DNA of 7,255 nucleotides from Candidatus Nanopelagicales bacterium (GTDB lineage Bacteria > Actinomycetota > Actinomycetes > S36-B12): positions 1 through 7,255 of the forward strand of contig JALQSY010000086.1 of the NCBI GenBank assembly GCA_023264215.1. Direction: 5' to 3'. Under the pieces are notes generated by a model. That model ran no database searches. It was not told the DNA's origin and was given only the letters and a program-made list of their open reading frames with translations. The position numbers and the translations under genes are program-made. Shown one piece after another: positions 1 through 5,876 of this stretch; position 1 is the stretch's first letter, and each line of letters opens with the position of its first letter.

Positions 1-691
1 AGGACCGGTCGAGATTGGGCAGGGCGATCATCATCGAGGCGCCGCGCGGCCAGATGTGCAGCGCTGCCGGGTCGAGGGCGAAGTCGCCGTCGACCGGTGG
101 GATCGACAGTTCCTTGTAGCTGTGGCTGAGGTAGTCCTGGGAGAAGTCGAAGCCGTCGCGGCCCTGCATGGCCCTGCGCACGACGCTGAAGGCGCCGTCG
201 GCGCCGATGATCGCATCCGCGGACACCTCCACGTGGCCGTCGGGGCCGGCGAAGGACAGCGTGCGGGCATCGATGTCCATCGCCGTGAGTCGATGGTCGA
301 AGCGCAGGGAGACGGTCGGCAGGCGCTCCGCGGCGTCGAGGAGCACGGCGTTGAGCTCGCCCCGGCTGATGGAGTTGATGCCCCGGTCGCCGTCCGCGCT
401 GTAGGGCTGGAACTCCTGCTCGCCCGCCGCGTCGTGGATCATCCGGCCCTTCATGAGCAGGGCGCGGTCGAGCACGTCCGCTTCGAGGCCGACCTGCTGC
501 AGGGCCGTGAGGCCACGGGTCGAGATGGCGAGGTTGATGCTGCGGCCGCGCTCGGCTCCGGTCGCGCGCGGGTCGGATCTGCGCTCGTAGACCGTCACGT
601 CGTAGCCCCGCTGGCCGAGCATCGTGGCGAGCAGGGCGCCGGTGAGGCCGGCCCCGACGATCACGACGCCGGTGGTCGCTGGTGGGGTCAT
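1..691 (-). CDS. kmo: Kynurenine 3-monooxygenase, N-terminal 230 residues (3' end beyond window)
   Basis: FAD-dependent hydroxylase that converts L-kynurenine to 3-hydroxykynurenine with NADPH and O2. The N-terminus has the Rossmann dinucleotide fold VVIVGAGLTG (residues 9-18, GxGxxG) and an acidic residue ending the second beta strand (E36). RSINLAISTRG (50-60), the GADG motif (163-166), SYKEL (191-195) and LHIWPRG (211-217) are typical of the KMO branch of flavin monooxygenases. R83 and Y97 fall where the Pseudomonas enzyme has its substrate-carboxylate residues R84 and Y98 (known from the family; alignment by eye). About half of a usual 400-460 residue enzyme is present, so the C-terminal substrate part is unseen. 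The ATG overlaps the ACMSD stop as ATGA (4-bp overlap) and has a GGAGG 7 bp upstream. It is the last visible gene of operon A. I see no frameshift or broken motif in the part present. Confidence 0.93.
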   Translation of the reverse strand, partial: MTPPATTGVVIVGAGLTGALLATMLGQRGYDVTVYERRSDPRATGAERGRSINLAISTRGLTALQQVGLEADVLDRALLMKGRMIHDAAGEQEFQPYSADGDRGINSISRGELNAVLLDAAERLPTVSLRFDHRLTAMDIDARTLSFAGPDGHVEVSADAIIGADGAFSVVRRAMQGRDGFDFSQDYLSHSYKELSIPPVDGDFALDPAALHIWPRGASMMIALPNLDRS

Positions 692-1713
692 GCGCCTGCC
701 TCCAGGGGGATCGATGGGGTGAGGTCGAGGAACGCCGCGGCGTTGCCGCCGAGGATGCGCGCGCGGTCCGACTCGGACAGGAACGACGCTTCGCGCACGA
801 CCGTCCCTGCTGGCCGCTCTCCGAGCGGGTAGGGGTAGTCCGATCCCATCATCACGCGCTCGGCGCCCATGGTGTCGACAAGGAGGCGGAGTGCGCGCTC
901 GTCGAAGACGACCGAGTCGACGCTGAACCGATCGAGGTAGTCCGCGGGCGGCCTGGCCGAGACGCCGATGACGTCAGGGCGCCGATGCCAGGCGTTGTCC
1001 AGGCGGCCGAGCCAGTACGGGAACGAGCCGCCGCCGTGCGCGAAGCAGATGCGCAGCCGGTCGTCGACCCTGTCGAAGACGCCGCCGAGGATCATGGCGA
1101 GGATCGACAGGTGCGTCTCGGCGGGCATGCCCACCAGCCACTGCGCCATCCACCGGGAGTTGCGCTCGCTCACGGCCATGTCCCACGGGTGGACGAAGAC
1201 GGGGGCGCCGACCGCGGCACAGTGCTGGAGGAACTCCACGGTGCCGGGGTCGTCCAGATCCCGGTCGCCGACGTGATTGCCGATCTCGACCCCGCGGTGC
1301 CCGGCAGCGAGACAGCGGTCGAGCTCCCGGCACGCGGCATCCACATCCTGGAGCGGCACCTGGCAGAAGGGGATGAGTCGCTCGGGCAATCCCGCGCAGA
1401 TCTCGAGGGTCAGGTCGTTGAAGATCCGCGCGACAGCGCTGGCCTGCGATGCCGGCCGGTCGTAGGAGAAGAAGACCGGGGTCGGCGAGACGACCTGCGC
1501 GTCGATCCCGTCGGCGTCCATGTCCGCGGACCGCACCTGCGGATCCCAGCACTGGTCGGTGATGCGGCGGAACTCCCGGTCCCCGAGAAGGATCATGGCG
1601 TCGCGCTCACCGTCGATGCGCAAGGCCGGCCACGGCCCCGAGCCGCCGGTCGCCTCGGCGAGGTCCGGCCAGCCGCGCGGGACGTCGTGGGAGTGGACGT
1701 CGATGACCGCCAA
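688..1713 (-). CDS. nbaD: 2-amino-3-carboxymuconate-6-semialdehyde decarboxylase (ACMSD), TTG start
   Basis: Zinc amidohydrolase-fold decarboxylase that turns ACMS, the ring-cleavage product of 3-hydroxyanthranilate, into 2-aminomuconate-6-semialdehyde and so prevents its spontaneous closure to quinolinate. With the TTG start (341 aa) the metal ligands are H7 and H9 (VIDVHSH), H175 (FVHPWDM) and D292 (GSDYP), with the catalytic-type histidine at H226 (FAHGGGSFP). Human ACMSD has H6, H8, H174, H224 and D291, so the spacing fits almost exactly. WLVGMPAET, GGVFDR and YPYPLGE are further family blocks. A GTG at 1746 would add 11 residues and overlap the upstream gene by 31 bp, but it has no ribosome site. 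The TTG has AAGGG 6 bp upstream, sits 2 bp after the dioxygenase stop, and gives the family's normal N-terminus. The substrate is supplied by the gene just upstream. The symbol follows the Pseudomonas nba naming. Confidence 0.92.
   Translation of the reverse strand: MAVIDVHSHDVPRGWPDLAEATGGSGPWPALRIDGERDAMILLGDREFRRITDQCWDPQVRSADMDADGIDAQVVSPTPVFFSYDRPASQASAVARIFNDLTLEICAGLPERLIPFCQVPLQDVDAACRELDRCLAAGHRGVEIGNHVGDRDLDDPGTVEFLQHCAAVGAPVFVHPWDMAVSERNSRWMAQWLVGMPAETHLSILAMILGGVFDRVDDRLRICFAHGGGSFPYWLGRLDNAWHRRPDVIGVSARPPADYLDRFSVDSVVFDERALRLLVDTMGAERVMMGSDYPYPLGERPAGTVVREASFLSESDRARILGGNAAAFLDLTPSIPLEAGA
699..703 (-). promoter_or_regulatory. Shine-Dalgarno site of kmo
   Basis: GGAGG on the minus strand, 7 bp before the kmo ATG and inside the end of the ACMSD gene. 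It is the strongest ribosome site in operon A. Together with the ATGA overlap it fixes the kmo start and points to translational coupling plus independent re-initiation. Confidence 0.7.
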
Positions 1714-1715
1714 GG

Positions 1716-2240
1716 TCAGCCCTTGCCGGGATGCAGATGTCCGCACGCGGGACAGGTGCGCGCGTCGGTATCGACGTAGAAGGCCTCGAAGATCGGCGGC
1801 AGATCCGCCGCGATGTCGCGCACCTGCAGCTCGACCTCATGGACCTTGGCGCTGCACTCGGGGCAGTACCACTGGAACTTCTCCAGCGTGCCCTCCTCGC
1901 GCGGGCGCTCGAACACCAGGCCGATGGACCCAGCCTCGGGTCGCTGAGGCGAGTGCGGCATGTTGCGCGGGAGCACCCACATCTCGCCCTGGCGGATGTC
2001 CACGCGCGCGGGGCCGTCGGGCGTCATGAGATCCACGTGCATGTTGCCCTTGACCTGGTAGAAGACCTCCTCGTAGGGGTCCACGTGGAAGTCGGTGCGC
2101 TGGTTGGGCCCGCCGACCACCATGACGATGAAGTCGTCGTGCCCGGGGAACATCTCCTTGTTGGCCACGGGAGGCTTCAGATCCGGGCCATTCTCGGCAA
2201 CCCACGCGTCGAAATTCAAGGTGGTGGTGAGATCGGACAT
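1716..2240 (-). CDS. nbaC: 3-hydroxyanthranilate 3,4-dioxygenase, rubredoxin-site type
   Basis: Cupin-fold Fe(II) extradiol dioxygenase that opens the ring of 3-hydroxyanthranilate with O2 to give 2-amino-3-carboxymuconate semialdehyde. The 174-residue product has the metal triad H52, E58 and H96 (FHVDPYEEVFYQ; MPHSPQRP). R48, R100 and E111 match the substrate-binding residues R47, R99 and E110 known for the Cupriavidus enzyme, with a constant offset of one. The C-terminus carries two CxxC pairs, C126/C129 (WYCPEC) and C163/C166 (TCPACGH), the second rubredoxin-like iron site of the bacterial and fungal form that animals lack. The ATG has AAAGGAG 5 bp upstream and lies 2 bp after the RidA stop. 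Second gene of operon A; its product is the substrate of the next gene. The symbol is borrowed from the Pseudomonas nba cluster. Confidence 0.96.
   Translation of the reverse strand: MSDLTTTLNFDAWVAENGPDLKPPVANKEMFPGHDDFIVMVVGGPNQRTDFHVDPYEEVFYQVKGNMHVDLMTPDGPARVDIRQGEMWVLPRNMPHSPQRPEAGSIGLVFERPREEGTLEKFQWYCPECSAKVHEVELQVRDIAADLPPIFEAFYVDTDARTCPACGHLHPGKG
1720..1724 (-). promoter_or_regulatory. Shine-Dalgarno site that decides the TTG start of ACMSD
   Basis: AAGGG on the minus strand inside the last codons of the 3-hydroxyanthranilate dioxygenase gene, followed by 6 bp and then TTG at 1713. The competing GTG at 1746 is preceded by a C-rich stretch without any purine-rich site. Confidence 0.55.
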
Positions 2241-2242
2241 GG

Positions 2243-2677
2243 CTACTCCTTTGGTGGCTGGCGGCGTACGGCGACCGCCTGGATCTCGATGAGCAGATGC
2301 GGGTGGGGCAGCTCGCGCACGGCGACCGTCGTGCGCGTCGGACCGGTGTAGTCGAAGTACTCGGCGTAGACCTCGTTGTAGCCCGCGAAGTCCGCCATGT
2401 CGACCAGGTACGTCGTCACCTGGACCAGGTCGGCGAGGTCGCAGTCGACCGAGCGCAGGATGTCGCGGATGTTGTCGATGACGGCGCGCGTCTGCTCGCG
2501 GATGTCGAGGGTCACCGCACCGTCCGGGGCGACCGCGACGCCGGCGAAGCTGTCGTCGGGGCGGCGGCTGCTCGTGCCGGACACCCACACCTGCTCGCCG
2601 ACGACCTTGACGTGCGGGTAGGCGCCGCGGGGCGTGGCCTTGCCGGGCACGACCGACGCCCGATGCCCCTCGCTCAC
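2243..2677 (-). CDS. RidA/YjgF-family protein, probable 2-aminomuconate deaminase
   Basis: Small 144-residue protein of the Rid family. It has the central GTSSRRPDD loop (34-42), the helix EQTRAVIDNIRDIL (61-74), VQVTTYLVDMADFAGYN (85-101) and the end block PTRTTVAVRELPHP...LIEIQAVA. R115 sits where RidA has the arginine that binds the substrate carboxylate, and E131 is the usual acidic partner. RidA proper clears reactive imines, but in 3-hydroxyanthranilate/2-nitrobenzoate clusters a Rid member (NbaF type) hydrolyses 2-aminomuconate to 4-oxalocrotonate and ammonia. Being first in an operon with the dioxygenase and ACMSD makes that role likely (inference); a general imine hydrolase remains possible. 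GTG at 2677 is chosen because the protein begins there like its relatives and a -10-like box lies 6 bp upstream; no Shine-Dalgarno is present, so the mRNA may be leaderless. An in-frame ATG at 2779 would run into the LysR gene. Confidence 0.85.
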   Translation of the reverse strand: MSEGHRASVVPGKATPRGAYPHVKVVGEQVWVSGTSSRRPDDSFAGVAVAPDGAVTLDIREQTRAVIDNIRDILRSVDCDLADLVQVTTYLVDMADFAGYNEVYAEYFDYTGPTRTTVAVRELPHPHLLIEIQAVAVRRQPPKE

Positions 2678-2683
2678 GGGTCC

Positions 2684-2712
2684 ATTGTGATCGCCCGGGC
2701 CATGCACGGCAA
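2684..2712 (-). promoter_or_regulatory. Candidate promoter of operon A (leaderless type)
   Basis: On the minus strand TTGCCG (2712-2707), 17 bp, then CACAAT (2689-2684). The hexamers share 3 or 4 of 6 bases with the sigma-70-type consensus. The start of transcription would fall 6-7 bp past the -10, which is at or next to the GTG at 2677. That agrees with the lack of any Shine-Dalgarno there. Prediction by eye only. Confidence 0.45.
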
Positions 2713-2718
2713 TTGCCG
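2707..2718. promoter_or_regulatory. Perfect 12-bp palindrome, candidate regulator operator
   Basis: CGGCAATTGCCG is a perfect palindrome in the 83-bp gap between the divergent LysR gene and operon A. Its left half is the candidate -35 of operon A, the usual place for a LysR-type activator to touch RNA polymerase. It does not show the classical T-N11-A form, so it may belong to another regulator. Confidence 0.4.
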
Positions 2719-2760
2719 ATCCGGCGTCCGGGCATGTCCTGGCGGGCATAGCCTGGAGGG

Positions 2761-3702
2761 GTGGCGGATGTCGTGGCACCGGAGCGCCTGCTCGACGGCC
2801 GGCTCAAGCTGCGTCACCTCGTCCTCGCGACGACCATCGCCGATGCGGGCAGCCTCGCTCGTGCGGCGGAGCAGCTCCACATCACGCAGCCGGTCGTCAC
2901 CCGGGGCCTGCAGGATCTCGAGGCGGTCCTCGGCGTACCCCTCTTCGAGCGCTCGGCGCAGGGCGCGGTGCCGACCGTCTACGGCGCCGCCTTCATCGAG
3001 CACGCACGGGGGGTCATCGCGCAGATCCGTCAGGCGGGTCGCACCCTCGCCGACCTCGCGGCGGCGGATGCGGGGACCGTCACGGTCGGCACTCACCTCG
3101 CGGGCTCCAATGTGCTGCTGCCGCTGGCGATCGCCCGGCTGAAGGCTGCCCACCCTGGCCTGACCGTCGTCGTGCGCGAGTCCACTCCGGATGCACTGCA
3201 GTCGCAGCTGCTGCTCGGCGATGTCGATCTCACCGTCGGTCGGCTCACCCCCGCCGATGAGCGGATCGAGCAGGAGCGGCTGTACGTCGAGCCCATCGTG
3301 CTCGTCGTGCGTGCAGGGCACTCCGTGCTGAGTGGTCGGGTGCCGACGTTCGCGACCCTGGCGGCACTGCCGTGGATCGTGCCCGTGGCCGGCACGGCCC
3401 TGCGTGGCGAGCTCGAGCAGCTCTTCGCCGCCCACGGGCAGCCGTGGCCGGTGGATCGCGTGGAGTGCACGAGCGCGCTCACGCTGCGCCGGCTCATCCT
3501 CGATGGCGACTGTGTCGCGGCGCTACCCGAACTCGTGGCGCTGCATGACGACGACCTCGCGATCGTGACGCCCGCCGACGTGGATCTCGGTCGTCTCACG
3601 CGGCCGGTCGGGGTGAGCACCGTGCGCGACCGATGGCGGCCCCCTGCCGTCGAGGCGTTCCTCGCCGAGCTCTCCGCGGTCGCGGCGGAATTGCGCGGCT
3701 AG
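2761..3702 (+). CDS. LysR-type transcriptional regulator, probable regulator of the kynurenine operons
   Basis: 313-residue LysR-family regulator. Residues 15-75 form the winged helix-turn-helix (LKLRHLVLATTIADAGSLAR; AAEQLHITQPVVTRGLQDLE; LGVPLFERSAQG), joined by a linker helix to a periplasmic-binding-protein-like sensor domain (about 100-305) starting at GTVTVGTHLAGSNVLLPLAI. The LKLRHL opening and the TQPVVTRGLQDLE helix recall the PcaQ/GbpR group that governs aromatic catabolism. It is transcribed away from operon A across an 83-bp gap, the classic arrangement for a LysR activator and its target; the inducer would be a pathway intermediate such as kynurenine or 3-hydroxyanthranilate (inference). 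The start is uncertain: GTG 2761 directly abuts GGAGGG (spacing too short), while GTG 2773 is 13 bp from GGAGG and would drop four residues outside the DNA-binding domain. I see no clear plus-strand promoter. Confidence 0.9.
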   Translation: MADVVAPERLLDGRLKLRHLVLATTIADAGSLARAAEQLHITQPVVTRGLQDLEAVLGVPLFERSAQGAVPTVYGAAFIEHARGVIAQIRQAGRTLADLAAADAGTVTVGTHLAGSNVLLPLAIARLKAAHPGLTVVVRESTPDALQSQLLLGDVDLTVGRLTPADERIEQERLYVEPIVLVVRAGHSVLSGRVPTFATLAALPWIVPVAGTALRGELEQLFAAHGQPWPVDRVECTSALTLRRLILDGDCVAALPELVALHDDDLAIVTPADVDLGRLTRPVGVSTVRDRWRPPAVEAFLAELSAVAAELRG

Positions 3703-3716
3703 ATCGCGCGCCGAAT

Positions 3717-3781
3717 GGCGTTTCGCGCGCTGAACGGTCAGTTTCGGCCGCTCGCGGAGTCATTTCAGCGCGCAAAACGCC
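3717..3781. repeat. Long imperfect inverted repeat between converging genes (terminator or REP-like element)
   Basis: Arms GGCGTTTCGCGCGCTGAA (3717-3734) and TTCAGCGCGCAAAACGCC (3764-3781) pair over 18 bp with one mismatch, around a 29-bp loop that has its own small CCGC-tc-GCGG hairpin. It fills most of the 105 bp between the ends of the LysR gene (3702) and the formamidase gene (3808). It lacks a T-run, so it is not a textbook intrinsic terminator, but it could stop transcription from both sides. The long stem with a structured loop also fits a dispersed palindromic element; only one copy is visible here. A smaller stem, AGGGC-gcat-GCCCT, follows at 3789-3802. Confidence 0.7.
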
Positions 3782-3807
3782 GGCGCCGAGGGCGCATGCC
3801 CTGTGCG

Positions 3808-4578
3808 TCAGCCCAGCAGCGCGCGGGCGAGCAGGTCCCGGCGCAGCGCGGAGACGTCAGATGCGGGGTCGAGGATCTCGTAGTGGGTGTCACCGGGGAT
3901 CACGGTGAGTTCGGCGTCCACGCCGCGATCGCGCAGGTGCGCCAGGTAGTGCGCGCTCTGGCTCACGGGGACGTCGACGTCCGCGTCACCGTGCAGCAGG
4001 ACGCGTCGTCCCTCGGGATCGGGGACGAGGGCGTGCGGATCGGTGACGGCGTACCGGTCCGGGACATCCTCGGGGCGACCGCCCATGAAGGTGTCGATGG
4101 CGCCGTCGCCCAGCTTCTCGGCGCTGCCCAGTGCGAGGCAGGCCACCGGTGCGTGCAGCACCACGAGGTCGAAGGTGGGCGCCGCGGGGTCTGCACCGGC
4201 CGCGTCGGCCGGGAGTCCGCGTCGTGACGATGCCCACGCGGCCAGGCCGCCCCCTGCGGAGTGGCCGAGCAGGGCGCGCCGGCTCACGTCGACGCCGTAC
4301 CGGGGCGCCTCGCGGATGCCCTGGTCGATGGCCGTCGCCACGTCCAGCAGGGTCGTGGGCCAGGGGAACTCGTAGGTGCGGTACTCGATACTCCAGACCG
4401 CGAAGCCATGAGCGGCGAGATCAAGGGCGCTGGCCTCCTCGATGTCCAGGTGCCAGACCGGGCGCCAGTAGCCGCCGTGGATCAGCACGACCAGCGGCGG
4501 CCGGTCGTCGGCGTCGGGGATGAACCACTCGCCGAACTGGCGAGCCTGCTCGCCGTACGGCTCGATGAAGCGGCGCAT
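3808..4578 (-). CDS. Kynurenine formamidase, alpha/beta-hydrolase (AFMID-like) type
   Basis: 256-residue serine hydrolase expected to hydrolyse N-formylkynurenine to kynurenine and formate. It shows the oxyanion-hole motif LIHGGYWRP (32-40), as in animal/fungal arylformamidases, then the IEYRTYEFPWPTTLLDVATA block, the nucleophile elbow GHSAGGG, the acid in LLHGDADVDVP and the histidine in PGDTHYEILD. The HGGYW signature and the position right after kynureninase and tryptophan dioxygenase support the function. General esterases share the fold, so substrate is inferred from context. Its ATG lies 2 bp after the kynureninase stop, with only a poor AGGG touching the start, so translation is probably coupled. 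It is the last gene of operon B and converges on the LysR gene. Most described bacterial pathways instead use the unrelated metal-dependent KynB. Confidence 0.86.
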   Translation of the reverse strand: MRRFIEPYGEQARQFGEWFIPDADDRPPLVVLIHGGYWRPVWHLDIEEASALDLAAHGFAVWSIEYRTYEFPWPTTLLDVATAIDQGIREAPRYGVDVSRRALLGHSAGGGLAAWASSRRGLPADAAGADPAAPTFDLVVLHAPVACLALGSAEKLGDGAIDTFMGGRPEDVPDRYAVTDPHALVPDPEGRRVLLHGDADVDVPVSQSAHYLAHLRDRGVDAELTVIPGDTHYEILDPASDVSALRRDLLARALLG

Positions 4579-4580
4579 CC

Positions 4581-5873
4581 CTAGGCCAGACGTCGACGCA
4601 GCGCATCGGCTACGCGCCAGCAGTCGAGGTACGTCGAATACAGGGGCACGGGCGCGAACCGGATGATGTCGGGATTGCGCGTGTCGGCGATGACCCCGTC
4701 GAGATCGCGCAGGATCGCCGCGATCTCGTGGATGTCACGGGTGAACCTCACCGACAATTGGCATCCGTGTCGGGCGGACTCCCGCGGCGTGACGATCTGC
4801 AGTGAACCCTCCGGAAGTTCACCGGCGATCTCGTCGAGGAGTTCGCGCAGGTATCCGGTGAGGCGCAGGCTCCGTGCCCGCAGTGCGTCCATGCCGACCT
4901 CGTCGAACACCTCGAGGGAGACCTGCACGGGGGCCATCGCGAAGATCGGCGGGTTGGAGACCTGCCAGGCATCCGCGGTCGGCGGCGGATCGAAGTCGCG
5001 CTCCATGCGGAATCTCAGATCCGTGCGCGTGCCCCACCACCCCGCCAACCGGGGCAGCGAGGTGTCGCGCGCGTGCCGCTCGTGGATGAAGCAGCCGGCC
5101 AGTGAGCCTGGGCCGGAGTTGAGGTACTTGTAGGAGCACCAGGCGGCGAAGTCCACATCCCAGTCGTGCAGCGACAGGGGCACGTTGCCGGCCGCGTGCG
5201 CGAGGTCCCAGCCGACGACCGCGCCCACCTCATGGCCGGCAGCGGTGATCGCGGGCATGTCGAGCCACTCGCCGGTGAGGTAGTTGACCGCGCTGAAGAA
5301 CACGACGGCGAGTTCTTCGCCGTGCGTGCGGATCTGCTCGATGACGTCCTCGGTGCGCAGGACGTCATCGCCCTCCCGCGGGCGCATGCGGATGACGTGT
5401 TCCTTGGGGTCGAGGCCGTGCCACTGCGCCTGCGAGGCGACGGCGTATCCGTCGGACGGGAAGACGATGTCCTCCATGAGCACCTTGGTGCGCGATCCAC
5501 TCGGACGGTAGAACGTCGCAAACATCATGTGGATGTTGACCGTGAGCGAGTTCATCACGACGACCTCGTGCGGCAGTGCGCCGACCAGTCGAGCGGTGGG
5601 ATCCGTGAGTGCCTCGTGGTAGTCCTTCCACGGGCGCGGTCCGGTGAGTTGCCCCTCGACACCCCAGGCGGCCCAGCGGTCGAACTCGACCAGGAGCGCC
5701 TCGCGCGTGCCCTTGGGCTTCAGGCCGAGGGAGTTGCCGGCCATGTAGGCGACCTCGGGGTACGCCGATCCGGGAGCGTCAGGGAAGTCCAGCGGCGGCA
5801 CGAACGCAGGGACGTGGAAGCGCTCCCGCCAGCTGGGATCGGCCTCGTCCAGTGCGGGGTCGAAGGGGCGCAT
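4581..5873 (-). CDS. kynU: Kynureninase (pyridoxal-phosphate hydrolase)
   Basis: 430-residue fold-type I PLP enzyme that splits (3-hydroxy)kynurenine into (3-hydroxy)anthranilate and alanine. The family blocks are complete: YMAGNSLGL (43-51), RPWKDYHEAL, MNSLTVNIHMMF, VFPSDGYA, VGWDLAHAAGN (220-230, D223 and H226 near the cofactor), AAWCSYKYLNSGPGS (243-257, with K249 the Schiff-base lysine), GWWGTR and RFAPVPLY near the end. The length is normal. Around residue 306 it reads VSNPPI, as in the human enzyme that prefers 3-hydroxykynurenine, where Pseudomonas kynureninase has Gly-Thr. This fits a pathway that hydroxylates kynurenine first (kmo in operon A). Human H102 corresponds by eye to Q75. 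The ATG is 3 bp after the dioxygenase stop, with no good ribosome site, so coupling is likely. Confidence 0.97.
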   Translation of the reverse strand: MRPFDPALDEADPSWRERFHVPAFVPPLDFPDAPGSAYPEVAYMAGNSLGLKPKGTREALLVEFDRWAAWGVEGQLTGPRPWKDYHEALTDPTARLVGALPHEVVVMNSLTVNIHMMFATFYRPSGSRTKVLMEDIVFPSDGYAVASQAQWHGLDPKEHVIRMRPREGDDVLRTEDVIEQIRTHGEELAVVFFSAVNYLTGEWLDMPAITAAGHEVGAVVGWDLAHAAGNVPLSLHDWDVDFAAWCSYKYLNSGPGSLAGCFIHERHARDTSLPRLAGWWGTRTDLRFRMERDFDPPPTADAWQVSNPPIFAMAPVQVSLEVFDEVGMDALRARSLRLTGYLRELLDEIAGELPEGSLQIVTPRESARHGCQLSVRFTRDIHEIAAILRDLDGVIADTRNPDIIRFAPVPLYSTYLDCWRVADALRRRLA

Positions 5874-5876
5874 GCG

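Noticed and set aside
56..832. Plus-strand open frame of 258 codons
   Set aside because: It lies antisense to kmo and the end of ACMSD, is composed of low-complexity R/A/V/E/D-rich sequence with no recognisable domain, and reflects absence of stops in GC-rich DNA.
682..1779. Plus-strand open frame of 365 codons
   Set aside because: Fully antisense to ACMSD, whose every catalytic motif is intact on the other strand; the product resembles no family.
2243..2779. Longer RidA start at ATG 2779
   Set aside because: It would extend into the divergent LysR gene and across the promoter region; the extra 34 residues have no family similarity.
1716..2807. Long 363-codon minus-strand frame containing the 3-hydroxyanthranilate dioxygenase
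   Set aside because: Only the part from ATG 2240 is dioxygenase-like and has a Shine-Dalgarno; the upstream part is an Arg/Gly-rich shadow of the RidA gene.
2674..3435. 253-codon minus-strand frame antisense to the LysR gene
   Set aside because: The plus strand encodes a complete LysR protein; the antisense product has shadow composition. Its ATG-like triplet near the RidA start is out of frame with RidA.
3703..3807. Classical rho-independent terminator after the LysR gene
   Set aside because: A strong stem exists but there is no run of T on either side, so it is listed as an inverted repeat with termination only as a possibility.
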